Shown in pieces: positions 45,345 to 53,196 of a DNA stretch of 55,484 nucleotides. The notes beneath the pieces were generated by a model. The model had not been told where the DNA came from and did not search any database. It saw only the letters and a list, made by a program, of their open reading frames with translations. Source of the stretch: Isochrysis galbana. Its lineage: Eukaryota; Haptophyta; Isochrysidales; Isochrysidaceae. The stretch lies in the NCBI GenBank assembly GCA_018136815.1, contig CM030932.1, positions 1,014,866 to 1,070,349 on the forward strand, written 5' to 3'. The first letter of the stretch is position 1. The number at the start of each line of letters is the position of its first letter. A program made the position numbers and the translations under genes.

Positions 45345-45991
45345 GATGGATTATATCCCCTCAAGCAAATTATGTGGGGCGGCAGTAGCCTCGACGAGGA
45401 AGGTGGGCCGTATGGTCATCGCCCAGACTGCAACAAATGCGCCTTGAGCCATTCTAGCATCTATCGTCGAGATGGGGTTCTCATGAGCCAACGTGTACGT
45501 GATCGGGACTAGGGCGTTGGCTATAGGAACCCTTGGACGAGGCGGAGCGTAGTAGCTTAGCGGTCACCTTCAAGACTTTTTTCATGGGCCGATGGACTCG
45601 TCCCCAAAGCCAGAGGATACAAGATGGGCCAACTCCGCATCTAAGGATTGGGGCCATGCCCCCTACGGATACACGGATACACCCATCGAATGTTCACCAA
45701 CGTGAAAAGCTTTGCGGAAATGTGCCGACAATCAGCCATCATAGCAACCATTTCCTCACACACAGCCCCGCTCCCGTAGGATAGCTGTGCGCCAACTGGC
45801 AACAATGTACGCTTCGTCTCGATAGTAATTGCCGACGCCTCGTGTTCGCGTCCACGGGGCATATCTATCATTTTTAGAGGCTTCCCGACGTAGTCTTGGC
45901 CAAATGCTGTCCGCCGTACCCACTTCCAAAAATTAATGTTGAGGTGTTGTGAGGCCTAACGCAGGGGATGAGTTCATAGTAGTATGTCAAT
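45345..45991. other. Intergenic / RFC2 3' flank
   Basis: No coherent ORF recognised. Confidence 0.45.
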
Positions 45992-47769
45992 TTATCTCTC
46001 CTTCGGCTGCTGGTGGCCTCTGACGCAGAGCTTTGCGATCAATCCTGTGAGTTGCAATAATGTGTCCATTCCATCCAGCACCCTCATATGCGCAGTTCCA
46101 ATCTCCTGTTGGGACAAAGGCGGGGTTCTGACCGCATAGGCTGGGAAATCTTCGAAGATACGGGTACCAAAGCGAGTGAACGCGAGGACTGTAGCACGCT
46201 AGCAGATTTGACATGCTTGCCTTCACAAAGTCAAGCTTCATGCCTTCATCCATGTCCTCGAACTTGACCAGGCGGAACAGAGTACCGACGACGTCCAGGC
46301 CACTGTAGCCAGCTGACCAGAGCGATTCAATGACGCCACATGCTGCCTGCGAAGGCATTGCGGGAGATCAGAAGCGCGAGCCGCCTTGAAAGTTGAGTTC
46401 TTTGATGCGGCTCCAATTTGTGGCGAAATGTGCAGCTAGTCACCTGGAAGTCGGCATCGATGCATGAACGAATGGCTTTTTTTATGAGCAGAGGATGCGG
46501 CTGATCGCAAACCTACGAGGGCGCCAACGTGGTCAGAATGGATTGAAAGCATAGCACACTTTGTACCGTCTCTCTCGGCATCGACATACTTTGAAAACGT
46601 TTTCGCTGTTGATGAAACCAAATCCAGCAAAAGTCGCTTGGGCATTGTTGAGAGCCTGCCGAAAAGAGGACACCGAAGCAGCTGTTAGCACGCAGCTATC
46701 ATCTTTTCTCGTCAAGCACGGTGAAGGGTCCTGATGGCGTGCACCTGTCGCATGTCGCCTTCTGCGGTAAAAATGACAGATTCCAGACCACTGTCGTCGT
46801 GTGGAGCACCCTCCGCCGCAAGGACTTCCTGTAGACGTTTGAGAACCTGCAAGTGTTAGGCGTGCAGACTCTATCACGTGAGCCGAACAAAGAAGCAAAG
46901 CAGGCTCCATTGCCACTCGTCACGACTTTCCAGATGGGTTGGACGTGCCTGTTGGTCAGTCAATTTGGAATAGCGGAGGATCGCGCAGCGGCTCTGTATG
47001 GGTTCGATGATCTTCTCAGATACATTGCATGCAAGTGCAAATCGAGTCGTTGAGGAGTAGATCTCCATTGTCCTGCGCATTGCCTGCAATGTACAGGCAA
47101 ACACCCGTTTCTTACCAAGCAAGGCTGTAATCGCGGCCTATCGATTTTGCGGGCTGTGTGCAATGCGGACACGTGGGCCAGACTCGAGCTAGCAGAGCAT
47201 CTCCGAAATCTAGATCACCAAATGCACAATGGAAGGTTGCGGGAAAGAACGTACCTGCTGAGCACCCTCTGTCATTGAATCGGCCTCGTCGAGCACGATA
47301 ATCTTATGGCGTCCGGGAGGCAGACTGACCTTCTTCTGAGCGAACCCCTTAATTCTGCGCGCAATTCCGAGCCAGATGATTACTTGGGCGCTTCAAACGA
47401 ATACACAGTATTGCTTATGGACCAACAAGAGCATTCACTACGATGAAGTATGCACCTGTTGCGCACTACGTCAATTCCACGATCATCGGATGCATTGAGC
47501 TCAAGAACCTGACGAGACAAAGGAGCGTCTATTTCGAAGCCGGCACTCAAAGATGCCGCCGCAGAGCGTATGCTTACCGCATCTTTGAAGGCATCGCCAA
47601 GCAATGCATGAGCTAGTGCAAGAACACTTGTGGTCTTGCCGGTGCCCGGCGGTCCAGACAAGATGAGATTGGGCATGTTCCCCTGCTCCGCGAGGACCTG
47701 AAGTCGACCGACAGTGTCATCATTGCCCACGATGTCCTTGATTTCCTTTGGCCGGTACTTCTCCAGCCA
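45992..47769 (-). CDS. RFC2: Replication factor C small subunit, RFC2 (yeast Rfc4) type, 5' end missing
   Basis: AAA+ subunit of the clamp loader that opens PCNA onto DNA in replication and repair. Nine exons on the minus strand: 47769-47578, 47508-47456, 47354 to about 47256, 47083-46949, 46846-46745, 46655-46590, 46512-46444, 46346-46221 and 46105-45992. Together they read [20 protein letters not shown], then the Walker [29 protein letters not shown], the Walker [11 protein letters not shown], the box [20 protein letters not shown] with SRC finger ([12 protein letters not shown]), [30 protein letters not shown], and the end [19 protein letters not shown]. The two introns at 46,948-46,847 and 46,220-46,106 begin GC instead of GT (cag|gcacgt, aag|gcaagc), with homology fixing both joins. 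The N-terminal exon lies in or beyond the N gap upstream. All ATPase motifs are intact. Confidence 0.93.
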
Positions 47770-47884
47770 CTGCAGAAGGATGGGCAAATTGTCGTCAAAT
47801 CCATGACATGCGCCGCACTTGTATTTGAGGGCTCAGCCAGGGCGCGCACCGGCTGTTCGTGTGTGATTGGAGCAGCATCAGGAG

Positions 47885-47984
47885 NNNNNNNNNNNNNNNN
47901 NNNNNNNNNNNNNNNNNNNNNNNNNNNNNNNNNNNNNNNNNNNNNNNNNNNNNNNNNNNNNNNNNNNNNNNNNNNNNNNNNNNN
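47885..47984. other. Assembly gap (100 N)
   Basis: One hundred N, a conventional placeholder of unknown length. It separates RFC2 exon 1 from its first coding exon and may also join unrelated contigs. Confidence 0.99.
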
Positions 47985-48793
47985 CCCCAGGCATGCCCCT
48001 CAGAAAGGTGTTGAGGCGGCCAGTGTGAGAAGATCTGCGCACAAGAGTATGTAATCAGCGGGAGTATATGCGCTCTGTTGCTCGTGGATGCAGGGCAGTA
48101 AGGCGCCCTCGTGCAGGGGTGCATGCCAGTGTACCGAGCCGGAAGAGCGGGTTGGCACCGCCTCCCCCAGTACCTGCGCGGACGGGCTCGCAGGGAAGGC
48201 AGAATCGAGGCGAGAAGGGAGAGAGAAGAGGGGGAAAGGGGCAGCAGCGAGGCGGCCGGCGCGTACGTGGAGCGCCGCCTCCCCAATAAAGAGAAGCCAC
48301 AGACGGCGCCAAGCGGCCGAGGACGAGTTTCCCGCGCTTCTCGTCTCTCTACAAACTAACTGCGATTCTTACCACTCGGGGGAATGGGAATGGTCGCCCT
48401 GAAGACCAGGGGAAAAGGGAAAGGGAAAAGGGCGGAAAATAGCCTTGAAAGGCATCACTACCGCAGGTTCACAGCCCTACATGGGAGATACGGCCCACGA
48501 CTCACCGAGATACGGTAGATACGGCTGTATCTCGGCTTTCTTCTAGATGATAGATGAGGTAGATACGAGATACGAGATACGGGGTAGGGATAGGGGGCAC
48601 GGGCGCCAGTCGGCGGCTGCAGATACGGTAAATTTTTAACAAATTTTTATGGGTCGCGGCGCGGCAAAGGAACGGAACTAGCGCTAACTCAAGACAGGAC
48701 TCCCTGCCGCGGTAAGCGCAAGCACCCTTCCCCCTTATGCCACCCAGCTCTTCACTAGCTTTCTACCTGCACTAGCTGGAGCGCCCCTCCCTC
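47985..48793. other. Intergenic, repeat-rich
   Basis: No gene recognised. gagatacgg/gtagatacg strings recur at 48,485-48,625. Confidence 0.45.
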
Positions 48794-48844
48794 AAGTCGC
48801 GTTCCGTCAAAAGAGGACCACAATCTGTTTTCTTTTTAGGGTGT

Positions 48845-49108
48845 GTGCGAAAAGTATTTTTCACCCGTGATGACAATAATACAATGGATATCAGAGCACG
48901 TGGAGCAATCACGTCCGCTGTAAATTCTCTACTACCCAATGCCGGTGGTAGACCAAGAGCTGATTTGAACCTCATGTTGGACAGGATGTGTCATATTTTG
49001 TGGACTGGGGCGCCATGGAGGTCTCTTGGATCGGGATACAGCACGGTGCATGGCACATTCATGAAATGGATGTCACGTGATGTCTACTTTTCTTCAAAAA
49101 CAGCTTGA
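48845..49108 (+). pseudogene. IS5-family (DUF4096-like) transposase N-terminal fragment, left arm
   Basis: About 87 residues. SAVNSLLPNAGGRPRADLNL, MLDRMCHILWTGAPWRSLG and GYSTVHGTFMKWMSRDVY match the N-terminal DUF4096 module of IS5-type transposases, whose mark is I-L-W-x-x-R/T-TGAPWR-x-LP followed by VYxRFxRW. The catalytic DDE domain is absent. The frame breaks exactly where the EEK module begins (tgtcacgtgatg), so the fragment was cut and joined to other DNA. It could serve no transposition by itself. Confidence 0.7.
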
Positions 49109-49275
49109 TACCGACCGTGATGAACTAGCGTGCATGCAAATGCTGCTCGCTGGGTACCAAGGATTGTGTCACGGAAATAGACCACAGTGTCTGTGCTCAG
49201 GTGTCTGGAGAAAGGGACGTCTGTAGTGTGAACTGGTGTTTTGTGTCCGCTTAGCGTTTTCGCACATAACGTTAG
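49084..49275 (-). pseudogene. EEK module: C-terminal ORF fragment, left arm
   Basis: The minus strand encodes LSGHKTPVHTTDVPFSRHLS, VVYFRDTILGTQRAAFACTL and VHHGRYQAVFEEK, then a stop. Its 3' end overlaps the transposase fragment by 25 bp in convergent orientation. No start codon or family recognised. Confidence 0.55.
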
Positions 49276-49900
49276 TTATGAACAATAGTGGTACAAAACA
49301 AGGCTGTGTATAGAAACTTTTTTTAAAATAAAATCGCCGTATACGAGATGTTTCGTTTACGCAGCACATGTGATTACTTGCAATCATTGAGCACGCCGTG
49401 CGTATGCGCATCGACTTCCCCCTCGCGAGGGCGCCGTGCGTGCGCATAGAAACTTTTTTCCCCAAGGCCCACATTAACGTAAAGTAGCCATATACGAGAC
49501 GTTTCGTTTGCCTCTGCGTCCAGAGTCCCCCCGCGGAAAGAGTGAACGCACGGCGTGCACCTTCCTGGAAGTTGCTATGCGCACGCACGGCGCCCCGCGG
49601 GGGGGGGAAGCCGATGTGCATACGCACGGCGTGCACAATGATTGCAAGCAATCACACGTGCTGCGCAAACGAAACGTCTCGTATATGGCTACTTTACGTT
49701 AATGTGGGCCTTGGGGAAAAAAGTTTCTATGCGCACGCACGGCGCCCTCGCGAGGGGGAAGTCGATGCGCATACGCACGGCGTGCTCAATGATTGCAAGT
49801 AATCACATGTGCTGCGTAAACGAAACATCTCGTATACGGCGATTTTATTTTAAAAAAAGTTTCTATACACAGCCTTGTTTTGTACCACTATTGTTCATAA

Positions 49901-50092
49901 CTAACGTTATGTGCGAAAACGCTAAGCGGACACAAAACACCAGTTCACACTACAGACGTCCCTTTCTCCAGACACCTGAGCACAGACACTGTGGTCTATT
50001 TCCGTGACACAATCCTTGGTACCCAGCGAGCAGCATTTGCATGCACGCTAGTTCATCACGGTCGGTATCAAGCTGTTTTTGAAGAAAAGTAG
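49901..50092 (+). pseudogene. EEK module: C-terminal ORF fragment, right arm
   Basis: Mirror copy of the left-arm module with an identical product ending GRYQAVFEEK. Confidence 0.55.
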
Positions 50093-50331
50093 ACATCACG
50101 TGACATCCATTTCATGAATGTGCCATGCACCGTGCTGTATCCCGATCCAAGAGACCTCCATGGCGCCCCAGTCCACAAAATATGACACATCCTGTCCAAC
50201 ATGAGGTTCAAATCAGCTCTTGGTCTACCACCGGCATTGGGTAGTAGAGAATTTACAGCGGACGTGATTGCTCCACGTGCTCTGATATCCATTGTATTAT
50301 TGTCATCACGGGTGAAAAATACTTTTCGCAC
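50068..50331 (-). pseudogene. IS5-family transposase N-terminal fragment, right arm
   Basis: Mirror copy of 48,845-49,108 with an identical product. Here the ORF remains open a further 26 codons upstream, past the arm boundary. Confidence 0.7.
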
Positions 50332-50390
50332 ACACCCTAAAAAGAAAACAGATTGTGGTCCTCTTTTGACGGAACGCGACTTCAAAGGGC

Positions 50391-50722
50391 TGAGGTGTCG
50401 TTCCGTCAATAGTGGGACATCAGTCGAATTGAGCGATCAAATGTCCACAGTTGTATTGTAGTTGTTTAACATTAGATCTTGTTAAAATTATAAGAGAGAG
50501 AGGCCGTCAAAGCTTCTTCGCTAATCACATCGGTGCACGCCGTGCATGGGCACGGCGCGATGTGCATCGGTCCCCCCGCGGATACGCCGTGCGCGCGCAT
50601 GTCAACCCGTTCCATGTGTGTAGCCCCTGCGGCCCACCACTACGTAAACTGGCCATATACAACTGTGGACATCTGATCGCTCAATTCTACTGATGTCCCA
50701 CTATTGACGGAACGACACCTCA
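50391..50722. mobile_element. Non-autonomous element with 66-bp terminal inverted repeats
   Basis: Ends 50,391-50,456 and 50,657-50,722 are inverted with about two mismatches: tgaggtgtcgttccgtcaat, then agtgggacatcagt and gaattgagcgatca. The 200-bp centre carries the same gggcacggcgcgatgtgcat unit as 19.7-20.0 kb and 49.4-49.8 kb. No ORF. It shares the terminal string cgttccgtcaa with the large inverted repeat. Confidence 0.85.
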
Positions 50723-50733
50723 CGAAATAAATT

Positions 50734-50744
50734 CGTTACACGTC
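50734..50744 (-). promoter_or_regulatory. Recurrent motif GACGTGTAACG upstream of a small ORF
   Basis: Reads cgttacacgtc on the plus strand, 17 bp before ATG 50,761. The same string occurs at 10,223, 51,629 (inverted) and, less exactly, 52,071. A promoter role is only a guess. Confidence 0.3.
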
Positions 50745-50760
50745 TTTAGAGGCGAGCACC

Positions 50761-51039
50761 ATGCCGATCTACCGTATCAGGAGCAAAAATGTATACGATG
50801 TTATTGGGCTTAAAAAGGCGATACAAATATTTCTTCTTGTGTCTTTGGTTATCATCTTCTTATCATTCGCCTTGACCGTGGCATTCTCGCAGCATTCAGA
50901 CTTGGACTTCGCCATAAAGACTGGAATCGGGCTGTCAGTGGGCGTCGCACTGACCTTTCTTGTCTTCTTTACGTTGTGGAAAACGAAACAATGGCGTTTT
51001 AGCCTGCCGAAGGGTAAGGTCCTCAGCTCAAAAGGGTAG
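50761..51039 (+). CDS. Small two-helix membrane protein, unknown
   Basis: 92 residues, intronless, in AT-richer codons than the host genes. A basic N-terminus (MPIYRIRSKNVYD) precedes the hydrophobic helix IFLLVSLVIIFLSFALTVAF. A short loop with QHSDLDFAIK leads to a second helix, GIGLSVGVALTFLVFFTLW, and a basic tail (KTKQWRFSLPKGK). The topology looks like a hairpin with both ends cytosolic. No family recognised. It sits alone between a TIR element and an inverted repeat, in a segment otherwise made of transposon and gene fragments. This suggests a passenger or virus-derived gene. Confidence 0.6.
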   Translation: MPIYRIRSKNVYDVIGLKKAIQIFLLVSLVIIFLSFALTVAFSQHSDLDFAIKTGIGLSVGVALTFLVFFTLWKTKQWRFSLPKGKVLSSKG

Positions 51040-51067
51040 AATGAAGAAGATGAAAACTCAGCACGCG

Positions 51068-51949
51068 GGTCTATTTCCGTGACACAATCCTTGGTACCCA
51101 GCGAGCAGCATTTGCATGCACGCTAGTTCATCACGGTCGGTATCAAGCTGTTTTTGAAGAAAAGTAGACATCACGTGACATGGTCCTTCGTGCTCGGCTG
51201 CTTTGTGGCTCCTTTGTCCGCATACAGTGGAGTACCTCGGCGTGGCCGCGGAGCATGCTGCAAAGTCTCTCTGACTGTGACTTGGTCTGAAATATTCGCG
51301 GGGAAGGGGGCAGGAGGAAGGGGCTCCTCTGCTACACGTCTGTGCGCAAGCATCTGCGGAGACACCTGGTCCAGAAGAAACCTCCCTCCACTTGAGGTGT
51401 GGCATCGAGCGCATGGGCCGATTGAAGCATTTTGCGCTCAATCAGCGTGGCCCATGACCGATGTCGAGGAGGTCGGGTTGGATAACCCCCAAACCTCGTC
51501 TGTCCGAAGCTCCCTTTTGCGTCAACACTCATACATCCTCATCGATTTTGTGAGCCTGCCTTCCCAAGTGGTACCCTCTGAAATCTGAGTGGATGCCTGC
51601 CCCATGCCAAAACAGTTTCGTTACACGTCATTAGCGACAATCGCTCGGATTAGAATTTGATGTACTTCAGAGTATCGCTGGTCTCTTATGCGCGTGATGA
51701 TTGAACGCAATGGAGTTTGTAGATTGTTAGCCACGTTATTGACGTTCGCTCCTTGATCGATGAGAAACGCGACACATTGCGCGTGACCACCCCACGTCGC
51801 CCTCGGTGCCACAAAGCAGCCGAGCACGAAGGACCATGTCACGTGATGTCTACTTTTCTTCAAAAACAGCTTGATACCGACCGTGATGAACTAGCGTGCA
51901 TGCAAATGCTGCTCGCTGGGTACCAAGGATTGTGTCACGGAAATAGACC
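51068..51949. repeat. Second inverted repeat: 142-bp arms around 598 bp
   Basis: Arms 51,068-51,209 and 51,808-51,949 are reverse complements (paired coordinates sum to 103,017). Most of each arm is the EEK module end, extended by gtccttcgtgctcggctgct, which is not in the 49-50 kb copies. A plus-strand frame inside ends YILIDFVSLPSQVVPSEI at 51,588. Confidence 0.88.
51621..51807 (-). pseudogene. Ankyrin-repeat fragment
   Basis: ATWGGHAQCVAFLIDQGANV, then NNVANNLQTPLRSIITRI and the end HQILIRAIVANDV. GHAQCVAFLIDQGANVN is a canonical ankyrin helix-turn-helix with the ADVN-type loop. Its N-terminal side is cut at the inverted-repeat arm. The stop codon lies inside the recurrent GACGTGTAACGAAAC motif. 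Ankyrin genes are common in both hosts and large DNA viruses, so origin is open. Confidence 0.6.
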
Positions 51950-52068
51950 ACAGTGTCTGTGCTCAGGTGTCTGGAGAAAGGGACGTCTGTAGTGTGAACT
52001 GGTGTTTTGTGTCCGCTTAGCGTTTTCGCACATAACGTTATCGCGCTGCGCGTGATAGCATCGCGCAT
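51850..52068 (-). pseudogene. EEK module, fourth copy
   Basis: Same C-terminal product as the 49-50 kb copies, ending at 51,850. The shared DNA stops at cataacgtta (52,040), after which unrelated sequence begins. Confidence 0.55.
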
Positions 52069-52070
52069 AC

Positions 52071-52152
52071 GACGTGTAACCCAACTATTTTGACTACATG
52101 TGAAATGAAGTTATCTCATATATATATTGAAAGGCTCCTTCTGAAGTTTGCT
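52071..52152 (+). repeat. Segment shared with 10,223-10,312
   Basis: GACGTGTAACCCAACTATTT, then tacatgtgaaatgaag, tctcat and gaaaggctccttctgaagt. It carries an atatatat insertion relative to the 10.2-kb copy. Confidence 0.75.
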
Positions 52153-52249
52153 CAGGACAGACAGAAGAGTGCAGTGCGCCGCCGACTGAGCCGTATATCT
52201 ATTTCGCATGTGATTAACTCCATTACGTGTCAATAGAGCACAGCTACCG

Positions 52250-52480
52250 TCACATGAGACGGAAGCCGGCGCACATCGCCAGCTTGGCGCCATCGCGCCT
52301 GAGCTGCTTCTTCTGCACGCCCGAGAGGCCTAGGAGCGACTTGATGCCAGTGTCGGTGCGTCTGCCTTTGAGCATGAGCCCGAGTAGCGCCGCGCACACA
52401 GCTGGAGGGGTCGAGGGCGGGATCCACCGGCTGCCCGGCGAGGCTTGGAGCCGAGAGGAGCGCGCGCCGGCGCCGCGCAA
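52250..52480 (-). CDS. Short ORF, possible C-terminus of unknown protein
   Basis: PPAVCAALLGLMLKGRRTDT, GIKSLLGLSGVQKKQLRR and KLAMCAGFRLM, ending at 52,250. The basic helical second half looks coding; the first half runs into the Pro/Gly-coding array. It diverges from the RPB5-like gene. Family unknown. Confidence 0.35.
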   Translation of the reverse strand: MRGAGARSSRLQASPGSRWIPPSTPPAVCAALLGLMLKGRRTDTGIKSLLGLSGVQKKQLRRDGAKLAMCAGFRLM

Positions 52481-52539
52481 CTGCGAGGAGCGAGCGGTCT
52501 CGCGCGTTGCCAGTCACACGCACGGCGAGTGGAGCCGAG

Positions 52540-52725
52540 GGCGGAGGCGAAGGGGGTGATGACGGCGGCGGAGAGGGCGGAGGCGGAGAAGGCAATGGAG
52601 GCGGTGACGGCGGCAGAGAGGGCGGAGGGGATGACGGCGGCAAATAGGGCGGAGGAGGTGACGGTGGCGGAGAGGGCGGAGGAAGTGACGGCGGCGGATA
52701 TGGTGGAGGAAGTGACGGCGGTCCA
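52540..52725. repeat. GGC/GGA-rich array between divergent ORFs
   Basis: Units of ggcggaggcgaagggggtga / gacggcggcggagagggcgg type, reading Gly/Asp/Ser on plus and Pro/Ser (PPSPPP) on minus. Confidence 0.85.
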
Positions 52726-53175
52726 GTGCTGACGGCATGCGGCGCGGAGCGCCGTGAGCCGATCCAGGTCCACCTCCACCGCGAGGAGAAGGTCGGCGTA
52801 CAGATGCTGCGCGACATGCTCGGGGAAGCGCCCGAGAGCTCACTGGTGTGTGTCGTCTCGGTCGATGGGCCTACACCTTTCACGCGGCGCGAGGTGCAGA
52901 GCAATGCGCGCGTCCAGTTCTTGACGTGCAGGCAGCTCTTCAACGACCTCTCCACGCACCGATTGGTGCCGTCGCACACGCTGGTGTCGGCGGAGCGGGC
53001 ACGTGCGCTGGCAACTCGCTTTGGGATTCAGCGCGACGACCAGTGGCCGCAGATCTCAGCGCGTGACCCAGTGTGCCTATTCTATGACTTTCGATGCGGC
53101 GATCTACTGGAGATACGGCGGATGGGGGTGGGCACCGACGGCGAATCGCCCTATTATAGAATGGTGTCCGTGTGA
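52648..53175 (+). CDS. RPB5-like RNA polymerase subunit (RPABC1), N-terminus incomplete
   Basis: RPB5 is shared by RNA polymerases I, II and III and is also encoded by many large DNA viruses. The frame opens after a TAG at 52,645 through a Gly/Ser/Asp run. From about 52,750 it matches the later jaw region (IQVHLHREEKVGVQMLRDML, VQFLTCRQLFNDL). It then has the whole C-terminal assembly domain: HRLVPSHTLVSAERARALAT, WPQISARDPVCLFYDFRCGD, LLEIRRMGVG, YYRMVSV. In cellular RPB5 the same points read LVPEH, P-x-I-x-x-xDPV and Y-x-YRLV. About 60-80 residues of the usual N-terminal jaw are not visible, so there is a lost exon, a divergent start or truncation. No intron lies in the conserved part. It ends only 21 bp from the convergent coiled-coil gene. 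A host gene fragment is the alternative to a viral origin. Confidence 0.75.
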   Translation, partial: GGGGDGGGEGGGSDGGGYGGGSDGGPVLTACGAERREPIQVHLHREEKVGVQMLRDMLGEAPESSLVCVVSVDGPTPFTRREVQSNARVQFLTCRQLFNDLSTHRLVPSHTLVSAERARALATRFGIQRDDQWPQISARDPVCLFYDFRCGDLLEIRRMGVGTDGESPYYRMVSV

Positions 53176-53196
53176 AAACATCGCCCTAGAATATAC

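Larger units (their letters stand above)
48794..50382. repeat. Large inverted repeat: 718-bp arms, 153-bp spacer
   Basis: Arms 48,794-49,511 and 49,665-50,382 are reverse complements. At every checkpoint I compared, the paired coordinates sum to 99,176, so there are no net indels, and ORFs on opposite strands translate identically. Each arm starts aagtcgcgttccgtcaaaag. Moving inward it holds an IS5-like ORF fragment, the EEK module and the GC-rich cacggcgccctcgcgaggg unit. The spacer contains a further diverged copy of that unit. Confidence 0.93.

Noticed and set aside
48448..48478. ccgcaggttcac resembling the 3' end of 18S rRNA on the minus strand
   Set aside because: The match is only about 12 bases and neighbouring sequence does not fit rRNA.
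49169..50007. Mirror-image 160- and 121-residue ORFs in the inverted repeat
   Set aside because: They run through the GC-rich core and the antisense of the EEK module; useful only as proof that the arms are identical.
52230..52979. 249-residue minus-strand ORF with PPSPPP runs
   Set aside because: It spans the GGC array and is antisense to the RPB5-like domain, which has clear homology.
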